The translations under genes and the position numbers were made by a program. The notes under the pieces were generated by a model. The model searched no databases. It was not told where the DNA came from and was given only the letters and a program-made list of their open reading frames with translations. A stretch of DNA of 64,000 nt from Thermomicrobium roseum DSM 5159 (lineage in GTDB: Bacteria; Chloroflexota; Chloroflexia; Thermomicrobiales; Thermomicrobiaceae): the NCBI RefSeq assembly GCF_000021685.1, contig NC_011961.1, positions 496,001 through 560,000 on the forward strand, in the 5' to 3' direction. Of the stretch, positions 1 through 8,360 are shown in pieces. Within the stretch, counting starts at the first letter, position 1. Every line of letters starts with the position of its first letter.

Positions 1-951
1 ATCAAAGTGGCAGAGGGACGTTATCTCTCCGACGAGCTCACGATCCACTATGGCCTGATCCCGCGGACCAATCGCGGCATCTTCGTCATCAACGAGCTTC
101 CCGACCTGGCGGAGCGGATCCAGGTGGGGTTGCTCAACATCATGGAAGAGCGTGACGTGCAGATCCGGGGCTATCGCGTGCGACTCCCGCTCGATGTCTT
201 CGTCGTCGCCAGCGCCAATCCGGAGGACTACACGAATCGCGGGCGAATCATCACCCCCCTCAAGGATCGCTTCGGGGCGCAGATCCGGACCCATTACCCG
301 CGGACTATCGAGCACGAAATCGCGATCATGGAGCAGGAGCGGATGCCGGTCGAGGTGCCCGGCATCACGGTGACGGTGCCGCAGTACATGCGCGAGATCG
401 TCGCCGAGATCACGCACCTCGCCCGCCGGAGTCCGGATATCAGCCAGCGCTCCGGTGTCAGCGCGCGTATGTCGGTGGCCAATTACGAGACACTGATCAG
501 CAATGCGGTCAAGCGGGCTCTCCGCTTGGGCGAGAAGCACGCGGTGCCGCGGATCAGCGACTTGCCGGCGCTCGTCGCCTCCACGCTCGGGAAGTTGGAG
601 TTCGAGACGCTGGGCGAAGTGCAGGAGGATCGGATCATCGAGAAGTTGATCAACGGGGCAGTCGTGGCGACTTTCAATCGCTACTTCTCGGTGCGAGACT
701 TCGATGATCTCATTCTCGCCTTCGAGAACGGCTTGACCGTGGAGGCCTCCGATCTGCAGCCAGCGATGCGGTATGTTCATCAGGTCGCCCATATCGAGAG
801 TCTGCGGCGCGCCACGCAGCGGCTCGGTGCAACGGGGGACCCTGCGCTGGTCGCGGCAGCAGTCGAGTTCGTGCTCGAGGGACTGCACCTGAACCGGCGC
901 GTGAACAAGGAGCGAGCCACCGGAGGTGGTGCGGCCCGCTACCGAAGCTGA
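1..951 (+). CDS. Magnesium-chelatase-like AAA+ ATPase (BchI/ChlI type), 5' end outside window
   Basis: The reading frame is open from the first base, so the N-terminus with Walker A lies upstream. Counting from the methionine codon at base 7, the visible part has a Walker B-like strand with N-E (GIFVINE, about 24-30), a sensor-1 asparagine in ASANPED (about 71) and an arginine-finger-like LKDRFG (about 85-90), then an all-helical lid. These are hallmarks of the chelatase I-subunit/MoxR clade of AAA+ proteins, which remodel a partner by ATP hydrolysis. The next gene is a VWA protein whose start overlaps or abuts this one, the usual I/D-type pairing. No large H subunit is visible, so tetrapyrrole metalation is not implied; a general chaperone role for a metalloenzyme or complex is equally possible. 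Confidence 0.85.
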   Translation: MKVAEGRYLSDELTIHYGLIPRTNRGIFVINELPDLAERIQVGLLNIMEERDVQIRGYRVRLPLDVFVVASANPEDYTNRGRIITPLKDRFGAQIRTHYPRTIEHEIAIMEQERMPVEVPGITVTVPQYMREIVAEITHLARRSPDISQRSGVSARMSVANYETLISNAVKRALRLGEKHAVPRISDLPALVASTLGKLEFETLGEVQEDRIIEKLINGAVVATFNRYFSVRDFDDLILAFENGLTVEASDLQPAMRYVHQVAHIESLRRATQRLGATGDPALVAAAVEFVLEGLHLNRRVNKERATGGGAARYRS

Positions 952-976
952 CGACGAGAGCGCCAGGAGGTGCACC

Positions 977-3076
977 GTGGCCGGTACGCCGAATCGTTTC
1001 CGCTACAGTCGCTGGGACGGGACCCAGGAGATCGCTGCCTTCACGGCCGAGGAGTTACTCGAGGCGATGGCCGATGACCTCCTGGCCGAAGGAGACGTCA
1101 ACCGAGCGCTGCAACGACTCTTCCGTTGGGGAATGGATCGCCCCGATGGGCGGATGCCTGGATTCCGCGAACTCCTGGAACGGATTCGTCAGCGACGCCA
1201 GCAGCTACTCCAGCGTTACGATCTCGGCTCGGTTCTCGACGACCTCAACCAGCGCTTGGACGAGGTGATCCAAACGGAGCGAGCCGGGATCGAGCGACGC
1301 GTCCAGGAAGGACGCGAGCGGCTCGCTCGTGCTCGAGAGCGTGTTGCACCGGTGTCCGAGGCAGGAGAGGAAGGTCAGACGCAGTCGAACGAGGGGGAAA
1401 CCGGGGATGATGCGCCGACCGATCCGGCGCTGCAGCGCTTGTTGGAACGGATGGCTCAACAGAAGCTGGCCTTCCTTGATCAGCTGCCGGCCGATCCCGC
1501 GGGGCGCATCCGCGCGCTCAGCGACTACGAGTTCATGGACCCGGAAGCGCGGCGGAAGTTCCAGGAGCTTCTCGCCTCGCTGCAGCGGCAGGTACTCGAG
1601 CAGACATTCCAGGGACTGCAGCAGGCGATTCAGAACGTGACCCCTGAGGCGCTCCGCGAACTACGGCAGATGCTCCGGGATCTCAATGAGCTCTTGCGAG
1701 AGCACGCGCAGGGCGGTCAGCCCGATCTGGAGCGCTTCAAGCACCGCTGGGGACACTACTTCGGTCGCGATTTCAATAGTGTCGATGAACTGCTCGATCA
1801 TCTGGCGCGCCAGATGGCAGCGGTCCAGAGCCTGCTCGATTCCCTGCCGCCCGAGATGCGGCAGCAGCTCGAGCAAGCGCTCGAAGCAGCGCTGCGCGAT
1901 CCCGAACTGCAGCAGGAACTCCGCCAGCTCGGCCGGCTTCTCGGGCAACTCATGCCTGAGAATCCCTATCGGCAGGCGCAGCCGTTCAGTGGGAGCGAGG
2001 AGCTCACGCTGAGCCAAGCGTTGCGGCTCATGGAGCAACTACGTGAGATGCAGGACATCGAGGAGCAGCTGGAGAGTGTCCGCGATTGGCGCGATCTCGG
2101 ACGAGTCGACCTCGAGCGACTGCGCGAGCTGTACGGTGATGAGCTGGCCGCGCAGCTCGATGCGCTCCGTCAGATCACACGTCTTCTCGAGGAGGCGGGG
2201 TATATCCAGCGAACACGCCGGGGCTATGAGCTGACGCCCCGCGCCATCCGACGGATCGGGCAAAAGGCGCTGCGCGAGATCTTCCAGCATCTCAAGCGAA
2301 ATCGCTTCGGCCAGCACCAGATCGAGCGGAGCGGTCGCGGCAGTGAGCCGCTGGAGGAGACCAAGGCGTACGAGTTCGGGGATCCGTTCCTCTTGCATCT
2401 GCCGCGGACGGTCATGAATGCGATCCAGCGGGAGGGGCCGGGGACACCGGTGCGGCTGCAGCCAGCGGACTTCGAGGTGTTCCGGACCGAAACAGTGACC
2501 CGGGCCGCGACCGTACTCATGGTCGACATGAGCCGGTCGATGCTCTACAACGGCTGCTTTCTGGCAGCCAAGAAGGTCGCTCTGGCGTTGGATAGCCTGA
2601 TCCGCACCCAGTTTCCCCGCGATGTGCTGTACATTATCGGCTTTTCCTACTTGGCCTCGGTCCTCGAGCCGGAGGAACTTCCGCACATCACCTGGGACGA
2701 GTACAACTACGGGACGAACATGCAGCATGGCTTCATGCTGGCTCGACAGCTTCTGGCTCGGCACCGTGGGGGGACGCGGCAGATCATCTTGATCACCGAC
2801 GGGGAACCGACGGCCTACTTCGATGGCGAGCAGGTGCGGTTTTCCTATCCGCCAACTTACCAGACCTTCCAAGAGACGCTGAAGGAGGTCGCTCGCTGCA
2901 CGCGAGAGGAGATCGTCATCAACACGTTCATGTTGGAGCGGAGTCCTTATCTGGCGAGTTTCGTGAACGAGATGACGCGCATCAACAAAGGTCGTGCCTT
3001 CTTTGCGACGCCGGATCATCTCGGCGAGTACATCGTGATGGACTATGTGGCGAACAAGCGTTTTCGGTTGCGGTGA
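977..3076 (+). CDS. VWA-domain protein, chelatase D-subunit-like partner
   Basis: This is a 699-residue protein if it starts at the GTG at 977, which has an AGGAGG six bases upstream; an earlier GTG at 926 is in frame but lacks such a site. The long middle part is rich in Arg, Glu, Gln and Leu and is likely helical or coiled coil. The C-terminal 200 residues form a von Willebrand A domain with an intact MIDAS motif D-M-S-R-S (D517, S519, S521), a later conserved T-D-G-E and a tyrosine-rich loop. VWA proteins paired with AAA+ ATPases bind metal-dependent ligands and couple ATP hydrolysis to a target. The gene follows the ATPase by 25 bases and probably shares its transcript. The target is unknown. 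Confidence 0.8.
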   Translation: MAGTPNRFRYSRWDGTQEIAAFTAEELLEAMADDLLAEGDVNRALQRLFRWGMDRPDGRMPGFRELLERIRQRRQQLLQRYDLGSVLDDLNQRLDEVIQTERAGIERRVQEGRERLARARERVAPVSEAGEEGQTQSNEGETGDDAPTDPALQRLLERMAQQKLAFLDQLPADPAGRIRALSDYEFMDPEARRKFQELLASLQRQVLEQTFQGLQQAIQNVTPEALRELRQMLRDLNELLREHAQGGQPDLERFKHRWGHYFGRDFNSVDELLDHLARQMAAVQSLLDSLPPEMRQQLEQALEAALRDPELQQELRQLGRLLGQLMPENPYRQAQPFSGSEELTLSQALRLMEQLREMQDIEEQLESVRDWRDLGRVDLERLRELYGDELAAQLDALRQITRLLEEAGYIQRTRRGYELTPRAIRRIGQKALREIFQHLKRNRFGQHQIERSGRGSEPLEETKAYEFGDPFLLHLPRTVMNAIQREGPGTPVRLQPADFEVFRTETVTRAATVLMVDMSRSMLYNGCFLAAKKVALALDSLIRTQFPRDVLYIIGFSYLASVLEPEELPHITWDEYNYGTNMQHGFMLARQLLARHRGGTRQIILITDGEPTAYFDGEQVRFSYPPTYQTFQETLKEVARCTREEIVINTFMLERSPYLASFVNEMTRINKGRAFFATPDHLGEYIVMDYVANKRFRLR

Positions 3077-3085
3077 GGAAGAAGC

Positions 3086-3451
3086 ATGCTGCGGAGACTG
3101 ACGGGACGAGGCTCTGCATCGCCTTCCGCGCCGGACGGCGAGGGAAGCGTGCCCCATGTGGAAGCTGAGGTCTTCCAGGCACACGCGACGAGTTCGACCG
3201 GTGAAACACTGGTCTACCGGTACGAGGACATTTTGCGGGCTGTCGGCCGCTTCATCGACGAGGAGCAGCTCACCGACGTGGTGATCGTGCAGACGGAGAC
3301 GGGTGTCCTGGTGCGGGGCATGCGGCGACCCCATGCCGGGACCCGTCTGGCTTCCACCTTCTGCGAGCGACTATTCAGCAAGGCAGAGATCGCAGCGATC
3401 CTGGAAGAAGGTCGCCGGCGACGGGGAACAGGCTCGAAGTTGTTCCAGTAG
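3086..3451 (+). CDS. Small conserved-looking hypothetical protein (121 aa)
   Basis: I do not recognise this family. The gene starts nine bases after the VWA gene stop, with GAGGAAGA just upstream of the ATG, so it is probably the last gene of the ATPase-VWA operon. The protein has a disordered Gly/Ser/Pro-rich N-terminus (1-25), then a compact mixed alpha/beta stretch with a VVIVQTETGVLVRG strand-turn-strand segment, and a basic C-terminal tail (EEGRRRRGTGSKLFQ). There is no signal peptide, membrane segment or cysteine cluster; one cysteine is present. It converges on the lipoate ligase gene with a 3-base gap. Confidence 0.6.
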   Translation: MLRRLTGRGSASPSAPDGEGSVPHVEAEVFQAHATSSTGETLVYRYEDILRAVGRFIDEEQLTDVVIVQTETGVLVRGMRRPHAGTRLASTFCERLFSKAEIAAILEEGRRRRGTGSKLFQ

Positions 3452-3454
3452 CCC

Positions 3455-4234
3455 TCAGGGCAGGATCGCTGTCCACTCCCACGTTCCAAACTTGGTCCGG
3501 ACGAGTTCGCGGGCCTCTTCGATCTCTTCGGGAAGGAGCATGCCTTCCTCGAGGCCGTGTCGTTCAGCGAACGTGCGGATGAGGTGTTCCTGGATCACCT
3601 CGCGCGGCAGATCGGTCTGCTGCCGCAATGGGGCGACTCGCTTGGCTGCGCTCGGCACTCCTTTGTCGCTGAGTTTCTCGCGTCCGATGCGGATGACGCG
3701 CGGAACCTTTTCGGGATCGATATCGTAAGCCATGGTCGTGTGATGCAAGACGGCTCCATAGCGGCGGGCTTGCGCTGCACCGCCGATCTTGCCACGCGCT
3801 GAAGCGATGTCGTTGATCGGCTGGTACCAGGCATCGACGCCGAGTGCCCGCAACGCCTCGACAACCCACCGGTCGAGAAAGGCGTACGATTCCTGGAAAG
3901 ACATCCCGGCGACCAGTTCCGGCGGCGCGTAGATCGAATAGGTGATCACTTTGCCGGGCTCGGTCAGCATGGCGCCGCCACCGGTGATGCGGCGGACGAC
4001 CGTGATTCCGTATCGCTCGGCCTCGGCGAAATCGACCTCGTTGCGGAGCGACTGGAAGCGACCGATCACGACCGCGGGGGCAGTCCATTCCCAGAAGCGG
4101 AGCGTGGGAGGCCGCTCGCCAGCTCCGACTCGACGTGTCAGCACCTCGTCGAGTGCCATCTGCAGCGCTGGATCGAACGCTTCCCCAGCGATCAACTGCC
4201 AGCGGTACCGCTTCCAGCGTTCCAGCTCGGTCAT
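3455..4234 (-). CDS. lplA: Lipoate-protein ligase A catalytic subunit (bipartite type)
   Basis: A 259-residue member of the BPL/LplA/LipB fold. It shows the lipoate-binding motif RRITGGGAML (81-90) followed by the E-P-G-K-V-x-T-Y-S segment, and the catalytic lysine motif N-D-x6-G-K-I-G-G-x-A-Q-x-R with K149. It attaches lipoate (or octanoate) through an acyl-AMP to E2 subunits of 2-oxoacid dehydrogenases or to GcvH in the cytoplasm. The protein lacks the C-terminal accessory domain of E. coli LplA; the neighbouring upstream gene supplies it. The ATG overlaps the stop of that gene (ATGA), so the two are translationally coupled. An octanoyltransferase (LipM-like) role is the main alternative. 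Confidence 0.85.
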   Translation of the reverse strand: MTELERWKRYRWQLIAGEAFDPALQMALDEVLTRRVGAGERPPTLRFWEWTAPAVVIGRFQSLRNEVDFAEAERYGITVVRRITGGGAMLTEPGKVITYSIYAPPELVAGMSFQESYAFLDRWVVEALRALGVDAWYQPINDIASARGKIGGAAQARRYGAVLHHTTMAYDIDPEKVPRVIRIGREKLSDKGVPSAAKRVAPLRQQTDLPREVIQEHLIRTFAERHGLEEGMLLPEEIEEARELVRTKFGTWEWTAILP

Positions 4235-4518
4235 TCGATCGCCCTCCGGGTCGCTCGTGCGACGGCTTCGGGAGAGAAGCCGAGCAGTTCCAGGCCGTCA
4301 CCGAAGCGTTCGAGTGCACGCTGGATCCGCTGGGCCAGTTCCTCCTCGCTGGCATCGACCGGTGCGTCCTCCAGCGCCTGCGCGATCGCATCGAGCGCTT
4401 CGGGCGGCTCCAGGAAGAAATCGCCCGTCACCTGCACGTGGTGCAGTCGACCATCGATCACCTCGCAGTCGACTTGCACGAGCTTGCCACCAGGTGTCTT
4501 GTACTCGCCGTGGCGCAT
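4231..4518 (-). CDS. lplB: Lipoate-protein ligase accessory domain protein (LplB-like)
   Basis: This 95-residue protein begins RHGEYKTPGGKLVQVDCEV, which resembles the C-terminal accessory domain of lipoate ligases, where a tripeptide P-G-G-K-L-like opening is followed by a beta sheet and helices. In Thermoplasma this domain is a separate protein, LplB, needed together with LplA for lipoate adenylation. Here it is the first gene of a two-gene operon and its stop overlaps the lplA start. That genetic arrangement supports a heterodimeric ligase. The family call rests on recalled sequence resemblance and the gene order, and a structure comparison would settle it. Confidence 0.75.
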   Translation of the reverse strand: MRHGEYKTPGGKLVQVDCEVIDGRLHHVQVTGDFFLEPPEALDAIAQALEDAPVDASEEELAQRIQRALERFGDGLELLGFSPEAVARATRRAIE

Positions 4519-4723
4519 CGGGCGCTCCTGGCTATTGATTCGGGGCAGCGCTGCCCGACCTTCAAGTGTACGCGAGGCACGCGGGACCGGGGCAGGAGCC
4601 GAGAGGTCGACACGACAGTCATGATTTCGAGACGGAGCGTTGCCGAATCAGATCTTGACGTGCTCTATCTCCTGTACGAAAATGGCTTCGGAGTTCCGGA
4701 GAAGAGAGCCGAAGGAGGAAAAG

Positions 4724-5263
4724 ATGGTGCAGGCTGGTGTGATCGAGCGTGCTCTCGGTGCGGCGCGGTTGGATGCGAAGGCCTACGAGAGTGTCGAGCG
4801 TGACGAGGCAGCGACTGGTACCGCGCTCGCCATCGTGGTCCTCTCAGCGATCGCGAGCGGGATCGGAAATCTACGGGATGCGGGCATCCTCGGACTCATC
4901 GGTGGGGTGATCTTCGGCGTGATCGGGTTCATCCTGTACGCGGGGATCGCTTATTTGATCGGGGGTAAGCTTTTCGCGACGAGCGAAACGCGCGTGACAC
5001 TTGGCCAGCTCCTGCGCACGCTCGGCTTTGCCCAGGCGCCGGGTGTCCTCTACGTCCTCGGCCTCCTACCCGGGGTGGGTGGCTTGATCCGTTTTGTCAT
5101 CGGCATTTGGATCCTGGTCGCGAGCATCATCGCGATTCGTCAGGCCTGCGACTTCTCGACTGGCCGTGCGATCCTGACGGCGTTCGTTTCCTGGATCGCG
5201 TACTTCCTCTTCGTGGTGGTGCCAGCCGCGATTCTCGGCGCGCTCTTCGGTGCGCTGACCTGA
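4724..5263 (+). CDS. Yip1-family integral membrane protein
   Basis: The ATG at 4724 is preceded by AAGGAGGA at ideal spacing, giving 179 residues. A short soluble N-terminus (about 1-30) is followed by roughly five hydrophobic segments (near 32-50, 55-80, 100-125, 126-145 and 155-178) with many glycines. The arrangement, including the T-L-G-Q-L-L-R-T-L-G-F-A-Q-A-P loop between helices two and three, is that of small bacterial Yip1/DUF1282 membrane proteins. Their function in bacteria is poorly known. The gene stands alone and converges on the nitrilase gene, with a strong hairpin between them. Confidence 0.7.
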   Translation: MVQAGVIERALGAARLDAKAYESVERDEAATGTALAIVVLSAIASGIGNLRDAGILGLIGGVIFGVIGFILYAGIAYLIGGKLFATSETRVTLGQLLRTLGFAQAPGVLYVLGLLPGVGGLIRFVIGIWILVASIIAIRQACDFSTGRAILTAFVSWIAYFLFVVVPAAILGALFGALT

Positions 5264-5316
5264 TGCGAGCGCCTCTGGAAGGTCGGCGCATCTGTCTTGG
5301 ACTACCCGGGAAGAGC

Positions 5317-5362
5317 GCGTGGGCTGGACCGGGCGAACTGGTACGATCGGTCCAGCCCACGC
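5317..5362. terminator. Bidirectional stem-loop between convergent genes
   Basis: A perfect 14-bp inverted repeat (5317-5330 pairs with 5349-5362, GCGTGGGCTGGACC and its complement) encloses an 18-base loop. It lies between the Yip1-like gene stop (5263) and the nitrilase gene stop (5382), so it can serve both strands. There is no clear T tract, so an intrinsic terminator of reduced strength or an RNA 3'-end stabiliser is most likely. Confidence 0.7.
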
Positions 5363-5381
5363 AGCGGGTCTCTCACCCGGT

Positions 5382-6221
5382 TCAGCGTGTCAGAGCGAGA
5401 CTTCCATAGGTTTCCGGTCGGCGATTGGCCAGCGACGGTAGCTGGGCTCGTACTTCGCGGAGATAGGCGAAGTCCAGCGTCGTGACAACCACACCGACAC
5501 GATTGATCGCCTCGGCGATGACGGTTCCCCAGGGGTCGGCGACGAGGGAGTGGCCATAGCACTGTTGCCCTGGATCGTGTGGGCCGATCTGCGCTGGGGC
5601 CGCAACGTAGCACTGGTTCTCGATCGCTCGCGCGCGTAGCAGGGTGTGCCAGTGGTCCTTACCGGTGTAAAGCGTGAAAGCGGCAGGGACGAGGATCAGT
5701 TCGGCTCCGTCGAGTGCGAGCAGGCGATAGAGTTCGGGGAAGCGCAGGTCGTAGCAGATGGTCAGCCCGACTACGTGCCCAGCGACTTCGGCCGTTACCA
5801 CCCGGTCACCGGGCAAGATGGTCGCCGACTCGTTGCTGGTCACGTTACCGGTGAGATCGACGTCGAAGAGATGGATCTTGCGGTAACTGGCGATGATCTC
5901 GCCGTCGGGCGCGAAAAGAACACTCGTGTTGTAGTACTTGCCGGGGATGGCCGAGCGCTCGAGGATCGAGCCGCCCAGCAGATAGATGCCGTAGCGACGG
6001 GCGAGCGCTGCGAACCGCTCGGTGGTCGGACCGGGAATCGGCTCGGCGTTCGCTTCGTGGAGTTCGCGGGGTCCGAGAAAGTTGACGTACTCGGGCAGAG
6101 CGACGAGTTCGGCCCCTTGCCTGGCCGCTTCTTCGATCAGCCGTTCAGCGACGGCGAGGTTCTCGCTCTTGTCCGAGCGGGAGTTCATCTGGACCAGACC
6201 GATCCGGAGAAGGTCGCTCAT
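5382..6221 (-). CDS. Nitrilase-superfamily amidohydrolase (Nit1/Nit2-like)
   Basis: A 279-residue carbon-nitrogen hydrolase with a complete catalytic triad: E44 in LPEY, K115 in YRKIHLFD and C156 in ICYDLRFPELYR. The K-I-H-L-F-D and C-Y-D-L-R-F-P-E motifs are typical of the Nit branch, whose members hydrolyse deaminated glutathione or omega-amides such as 2-oxoglutaramate. It is probably cytoplasmic and monocistronic. A good RBS (GGAGA) precedes the ATG. A promoter with a palindrome overlapping its -35 box lies 40-80 bases upstream, which suggests control by a dimeric repressor. The exact substrate cannot be read from the sequence. Confidence 0.88.
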   Translation of the reverse strand: MSDLLRIGLVQMNSRSDKSENLAVAERLIEEAARQGAELVALPEYVNFLGPRELHEANAEPIPGPTTERFAALARRYGIYLLGGSILERSAIPGKYYNTSVLFAPDGEIIASYRKIHLFDVDLTGNVTSNESATILPGDRVVTAEVAGHVVGLTICYDLRFPELYRLLALDGAELILVPAAFTLYTGKDHWHTLLRARAIENQCYVAAPAQIGPHDPGQQCYGHSLVADPWGTVIAEAINRVGVVVTTLDFAYLREVRAQLPSLANRRPETYGSLALTR

Positions 6222-6262
6222 GGCGGTCTCCTCTCTGCTTCGTCGAGCGATCCACTCGCCGC

Positions 6263-6292
6263 ATTGTACTGCGGAAACACGGTACCTGTGCA
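6263..6292 (-). promoter_or_regulatory. Candidate sigma70 promoter of the nitrilase gene
   Basis: Reading leftward there is a -35-like TGCACA (6287-6292), an 18-base spacer and a -10 TACAAT (6263-6268), 42 bases before the ATG. The -10 matches consensus at five of six positions, the -35 at four. Confidence 0.5.
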
Positions 6293-6301
6293 GTGCACAG
6301 G
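6285..6301. promoter_or_regulatory. 17-bp perfect palindrome, likely operator
   Basis: CCTGTGCA, one central G, then TGCACAGG forms a perfect palindrome that covers the -35 region of the nitrilase promoter in the intergenic space between divergent genes. This placement is typical of a repressor site. The regulator is not identifiable from the sequence. Confidence 0.5.
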
Positions 6302-6507
6302 AGGACGGTCGCTGACTCGCTCACGGCACGGTCGTGTGCGAAAACGAGCATCGCTGCGAAAGGTCGGGAATCGGGCGCGACGTTGGCCGCTGTTGGCAGG
6401 TGACGTGAACAACTGATCGGGTTCGATCGCACCTTCTGGAGACTTGACAACTCTCTCTCTGCTACCTTGAGTGTGGCAAGTCGACCAGCTACGGAAAGGA
6501 TCGCCTC

Positions 6508-7017
6508 ATGCGACATGCTCGGCAGGCTTTGTTCCTCGCGCTCGTCGCCGTGCTGGTGACAGTCACTGGAGCGAAGGCGCTCGATGCCGATTCCCCCGAG
6601 TATGCCCTGCGCGATGCAGCCGGGAACAATTTTCGTTCGATTGCCCGCGTGCGGCATACCCCATACAGCGACCACATTCTCGTCCAGTCGTTCGGTTTGC
6701 GGGTCAACGTCATGACAGTCGGCCATCGTGCGGTCTGTGAAGACTATCGCTGGACGCGCTCGGCGCCAGCCCCGTACAACGGGCGGTTCTGGGACAACGG
6801 GGCGCCGTTTCCTCTGTACTACTGGAATACGCCGCAGTGGACGTACGAAGCCTTCGGGCAGCGCATGTACTGGGGTGGACCGAACACGCCTGTCTGGATC
6901 GAGCACACGACGAGTGGTGAGGATATCTGTGGCAGTTCGGCAGGCCTCTTGCGGGCAGCTGGTATCAAATCGTACCGGTGTCCGACGTACTGGTACTGGC
7001 GGGCGATGACCCGATAG
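6508..7017 (+). CDS. Secreted hypothetical protein, aromatic-rich
   Basis: The 169-residue product starts with a classical signal peptide (two positive charges, a hydrophobic core LFLALVAVLVTVTG, and a likely cleavage after AKA near residue 24). The mature part is rich in Trp, Tyr and Pro and has three cysteines, two of which lie late in the protein (DICGSS and YRCPTYW) and could form a disulfide outside the membrane. I do not recognise the family. It is followed after 10 bases by a lipoprotein gene, so the two are probably cotranscribed and may act together at the cell surface. The ATG has a GGAAAGGA-type RBS. Confidence 0.65.
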   Translation: MRHARQALFLALVAVLVTVTGAKALDADSPEYALRDAAGNNFRSIARVRHTPYSDHILVQSFGLRVNVMTVGHRAVCEDYRWTRSAPAPYNGRFWDNGAPFPLYYWNTPQWTYEAFGQRMYWGGPNTPVWIEHTTSGEDICGSSAGLLRAAGIKSYRCPTYWYWRAMTR

Positions 7018-7027
7018 GAGGTGTGCC

Positions 7028-8269
7028 ATGCATCGGGGCGGGTGGAGACAGCGTGCAGCAGGGCGGTGGAGCGTCGCCGCGATGGCGATGCTTCTCGCCG
7101 TACCGCTCGTGCTCGGGTGCGGCCCAGCTGAGAGTCCTCGCGCGACCGGGTTGCCGGTCGAAACGCGAGCGAGCGGCATCCGCATTCGCTTGACCGACGT
7201 GCAGGCGCGGCTCATCGGCACCGTCTTGCGCCTGGAGCTGCGACGTGAAATGGCCACGCGGCCCAGCGAGACGTTCCTCCCGATCACCGCCGAGATGCTG
7301 GACGTGACCGGATTCGTCGGTGACGAGCGTCTCTGGGGAAGTCTCGTGAGCTATCCGGAACGGGACGGCTGGCTTCCGGTCGACCTGCTCGTGGGCTACC
7401 GGCCTGCCGAGCCTGGAGAGGCCACCGTGACGATCGAATGGCTGTTGGTGGCACCAGAATCGGGGTTCAACGGTAGCCCGCGCCGGATCGAGGGTCCCTG
7501 GACCTTTGTTCTCCCGAGGAGCGTCTTCGATCGAGCGGCTGTAGCGCCGACCGTGTTTGCGGTGGAGCGCGAGATAGCGACTGACCACCCTGACCTGCGG
7601 ATCGTGCTGCACCGTCTTTTGTCCAGCCAAGCCGGCACCGGCATTGTCTACCGGCTCGAGACCGGAAAGCTGGGCCCTTCGAATGTCCTCGAAAATGGCC
7701 TACGGGTGCGCTTGTCCAACGGGGGACTGATGGAAGCCTCGGGTGAATGGCCACTGCCCGACGGGTCACGCGTGGCGGAGTTCCCGCCGCTGGGCGAGCA
7801 GACACGGGCGTTCGCGGTCGAGTGGTACCCTTGGGTCGTCGCGCACCCCGAACCGGTTCGGATCGAATTGGACTTGAGCCCACTCTGGGCAGTGCCAGAG
7901 GGGGCGATCGTCCCGCTCGGGACGGCGTTCGAGTTGGGCGGTGAGCCACTCACGGTGACGAGCGTGCAGCGCCGGGGCGATGAGATGGTGCTGGTCGTGC
8001 GGAACCAGCTCGACCCGGAAGCGCGCCGGCGACTTCTCGTCGGACCGGTCTGGGAGGGCATCGTTCTCCGAGCGGACACGGGCAAGGTCTATCGCAACAT
8101 CGGTGGGAGTACAGGATTGGAACGGGACGAGAGAGGCGGTGTCTTCGCCGGAGCTTCGACACTCGAGTTCGAGCTTCCACCGGTGGGCACGCAGCGCGTG
8201 TGGCTCGAAGTTCCGGTCACTGGACGGCTCGTCCGTGCCCCGGCGGTAACACTCGCCCTGGACGAGTGA
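7028..8269 (+). CDS. Lipoprotein of unknown function (413 aa)
   Basis: The N-terminus has a basic region, a hydrophobic stretch and a lipobox LVLGC with the acylated cysteine near residue 31, so the protein should be anchored outside the cytoplasmic membrane. The rest is predicted to be mainly beta strand with few cysteines, and reads as two or three immunoglobulin-like or beta-sandwich modules (for example EWLLVAPESGF, VVRNQLDPEARRRLLVGPVW, TLEFELPPVGTQRVWLEVPV). An AGGAGG site precedes the ATG. It lies in an apparent operon with the secreted protein before it, and a hairpin follows the stop. No family could be named. Confidence 0.65.
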   Translation: MHRGGWRQRAAGRWSVAAMAMLLAVPLVLGCGPAESPRATGLPVETRASGIRIRLTDVQARLIGTVLRLELRREMATRPSETFLPITAEMLDVTGFVGDERLWGSLVSYPERDGWLPVDLLVGYRPAEPGEATVTIEWLLVAPESGFNGSPRRIEGPWTFVLPRSVFDRAAVAPTVFAVEREIATDHPDLRIVLHRLLSSQAGTGIVYRLETGKLGPSNVLENGLRVRLSNGGLMEASGEWPLPDGSRVAEFPPLGEQTRAFAVEWYPWVVAHPEPVRIELDLSPLWAVPEGAIVPLGTAFELGGEPLTVTSVQRRGDEMVLVVRNQLDPEARRRLLVGPVWEGIVLRADTGKVYRNIGGSTGLERDERGGVFAGASTLEFELPPVGTQRVWLEVPVTGRLVRAPAVTLALDE

Positions 8270-8322
8270 AGAACGGTGAACGAGAGGTGTGGTTGCGAGC
8301 GCCGGCATTCCCGGCAACGTGG

Positions 8323-8360
8323 AAGCGATCGTGATCCCGGTGTTCCCGGGTCGATCGCTT
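8323..8360 (+). terminator. Stem-loop after the lipoprotein gene
   Basis: AAGCGATCG (8323-8331) pairs with CGATCGCTT (8352-8360), and an inner CCCGG/CCGGG pair (8336-8340 with 8346-8350) extends the stem around a TGTTC loop. It is 54 bases past the lipoprotein stop. No T run follows, so it may need Rho or act as a 3' stabiliser. Confidence 0.55.

Noticed and set aside
2039..3334. Open frame of 431 codons antisense to the VWA gene
   Set aside because: No RBS or recognisable domain; typical high-GC antisense shadow.
7848..7861. CCGAACCGGTTCGG as a second LexA-type box
   Set aside because: The half-sites are only 2 bases apart instead of 4 and the palindrome lies inside a lipoprotein coding region.
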